Shown piece after piece: positions 63,430-64,000 of a stretch of DNA of 64,000 nt. Position numbers and translations under genes: made by a program. The notes beneath the pieces are model-generated. The model was not told where the DNA came from. It was given only the letters and a program-made list of their open reading frames with translations, and did not search any database. Origin of the DNA: Muscardinus avellanarius (taxonomy: Eukaryota; Chordata; Mammalia; Rodentia; Gliridae). The stretch spans positions 117,740,905 to 117,804,904 of the forward strand of contig OY726559.1 of the NCBI GenBank assembly GCA_963383645.1, written 5' to 3'. The number at the start of each line of letters is the position of its first letter. Position 1 is the stretch's first letter.

Positions 63430-64000
63430 AAAAGCGCGGCCAGAAGGGCGGCTGGGCCTCGGGGCCGGGCGGGGTGGGCGGCGGGCGCGGCTGGCGTCAG
63501 GTAGGGCCCGGGGCGCTCTCCGCAAGCCCCCCCGCCGGCCCCAAACTACGGTGACGCCCGGGACTCCGCGAACTTTTTCCCTGAAGTCGAGCGTGGCTCG
63601 GGGTGGCCCAGCCTGCTGAGGAGAAGGAGGAGGAGGAGGAGGAGGAGGAGGAGGAGGAGGAGGAGGAGGAGGAGGAGGAGGAGGAGGAGGGAGAAGAGGA
63701 GGAGGAGGGAGAGGAGGAGGAGGGAGAGGAGGAGGAGGAAGGAGGGAGAAGAGGAGGAGGAGGGAGAGGAGGAGGGAGAGGAGGAAGGAGGAGGAGGAGC
63801 AGAAGGAGGAAGGAAGGGAGAGGAGGAGGAGGGAGAGGGAGGAGCAGGGGAGGAGGAGGAGCAGGGGAGGAGGGGCAGGGGAGGAGGAGGAGGAAGGAGC
63901 GGGCGGAAGGGGCCGGAGCGGCGCGCAGGCCGAGCGGACGCCGGGCCGGGCCGAGGCCGCGGGCAGGACGCCGCCGGGTGAGCGGGCCGGGCGGGCGGCG
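63430..64000 (+). promoter_or_regulatory. CERS2: CpG island, probable CERS2 promoter and first noncoding exon
   Basis: Conserved gene order places CERS2 next to ANXA9, reading away from it, and the distance fits. Seen: GC boxes (63459-63490), a GGA-rich purine tract (63616-63900), and GC-rich sequence ending with a CCGG/GTGAGC donor at 63978 that would close a first exon. No CERS2 coding sequence is inside the window, so the assignment rests on synteny. Confidence 0.5.
63616..63900. repeat. GGA polypurine tract in the CERS2-side CpG island
   Basis: Pure GGA units, then mixed GGA/GAA. Unlike the ANXA9 intron tract, it is not next to a SINE end. It may lie in a first exon or promoter. Confidence 0.93.

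Noticed and set aside
1..64000. CRISPR arrays, prokaryotic operons, phage or viral genes
   Set aside because: The repeats are dispersed SINEs and microsatellites, not regular repeat-spacer arrays; exon-intron genes show a vertebrate nuclear genome. No retroviral coding domains were seen.

Overview
This is mammalian nuclear DNA, most likely from a non-muroid rodent. Three interleaved protein-coding genes have canonical GT-AG splice sites. The rest is very densely packed with a dimeric SINE: a 7SL-derived B1-like left half joined to a shortened tRNA/ID-like right half. B1-ID dimers of this kind are known from squirrel-related, dormouse and beaver-type rodents. I cannot fix the species. The gene order PRUNE1(-) / MINDY1(+) / ANXA9(-) / CERS2(+, promoter only) matches human 1q21.3 read in reverse.

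Layout. 1-17369: 5' half of PRUNE1 on the minus strand, with three coding exons at 17369-17331, 3904-3812 and 1403-1201; it runs off the left edge. 17060-17690: CpG-rich, probably bidirectional promoter of PRUNE1 and MINDY1. 20960-21830: a second CpG island inside the long 5' intron of MINDY1. 26152-37440: MINDY1, with nine coding exons that join to 1413 nt (470 codons plus stop), then a 3' UTR with AATAAA at 37418. 35936-40335: a 4.4-kb block of SINEs almost all in minus orientation, broken only by MINDY1 exon 9 and its 3' UTR. 41274-55421: ANXA9 on the minus strand, with twelve coding exons that join exactly to 345 codons plus stop, convergent with MINDY1. 59930-60450: a third, unassigned CpG island. 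63430-64000: a fourth CpG island with a long GGA tract, probably the CERS2 promoter and first exon on the plus strand.

The genes are neighbours by ancient synteny, not an operon. PRUNE1 is a DHH-family phosphoesterase, MINDY1 a K48-chain deubiquitinase, ANXA9 an annexin with degenerate calcium sites, and CERS2 a ceramide synthase.

SINE subfamilies used in the entries. A: left half with GGTTCGCGGACAGCC, linker TTTCAAAATAAAGAATAAAA, right half with GAATGCCCCTGGGTTCCATCC. B: left half with GGTTCGAAGCCAGCC and GAGGCTCTCAGCAAC, linker TTTCCAAATAAAATATAAAA, right half GGTCTGGGAGTATAGCC...AAAGCCTCTGGGTTCC. C: shortened left half (GCGCAGGTTCGAAGCCAGC then GGCTTAAGAGACC) and a right half reading GAAGGGCTTCCAGGAACCCC. 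SINE boundaries are read by eye and good to about 5-15 bases. I found no new multi-gene system. What is notable is the repeat biology (nested insertions, repeated use of one target site, microsatellites growing from SINE tails), a duplicated MINDY1 splice donor, and two unassigned CpG islands.
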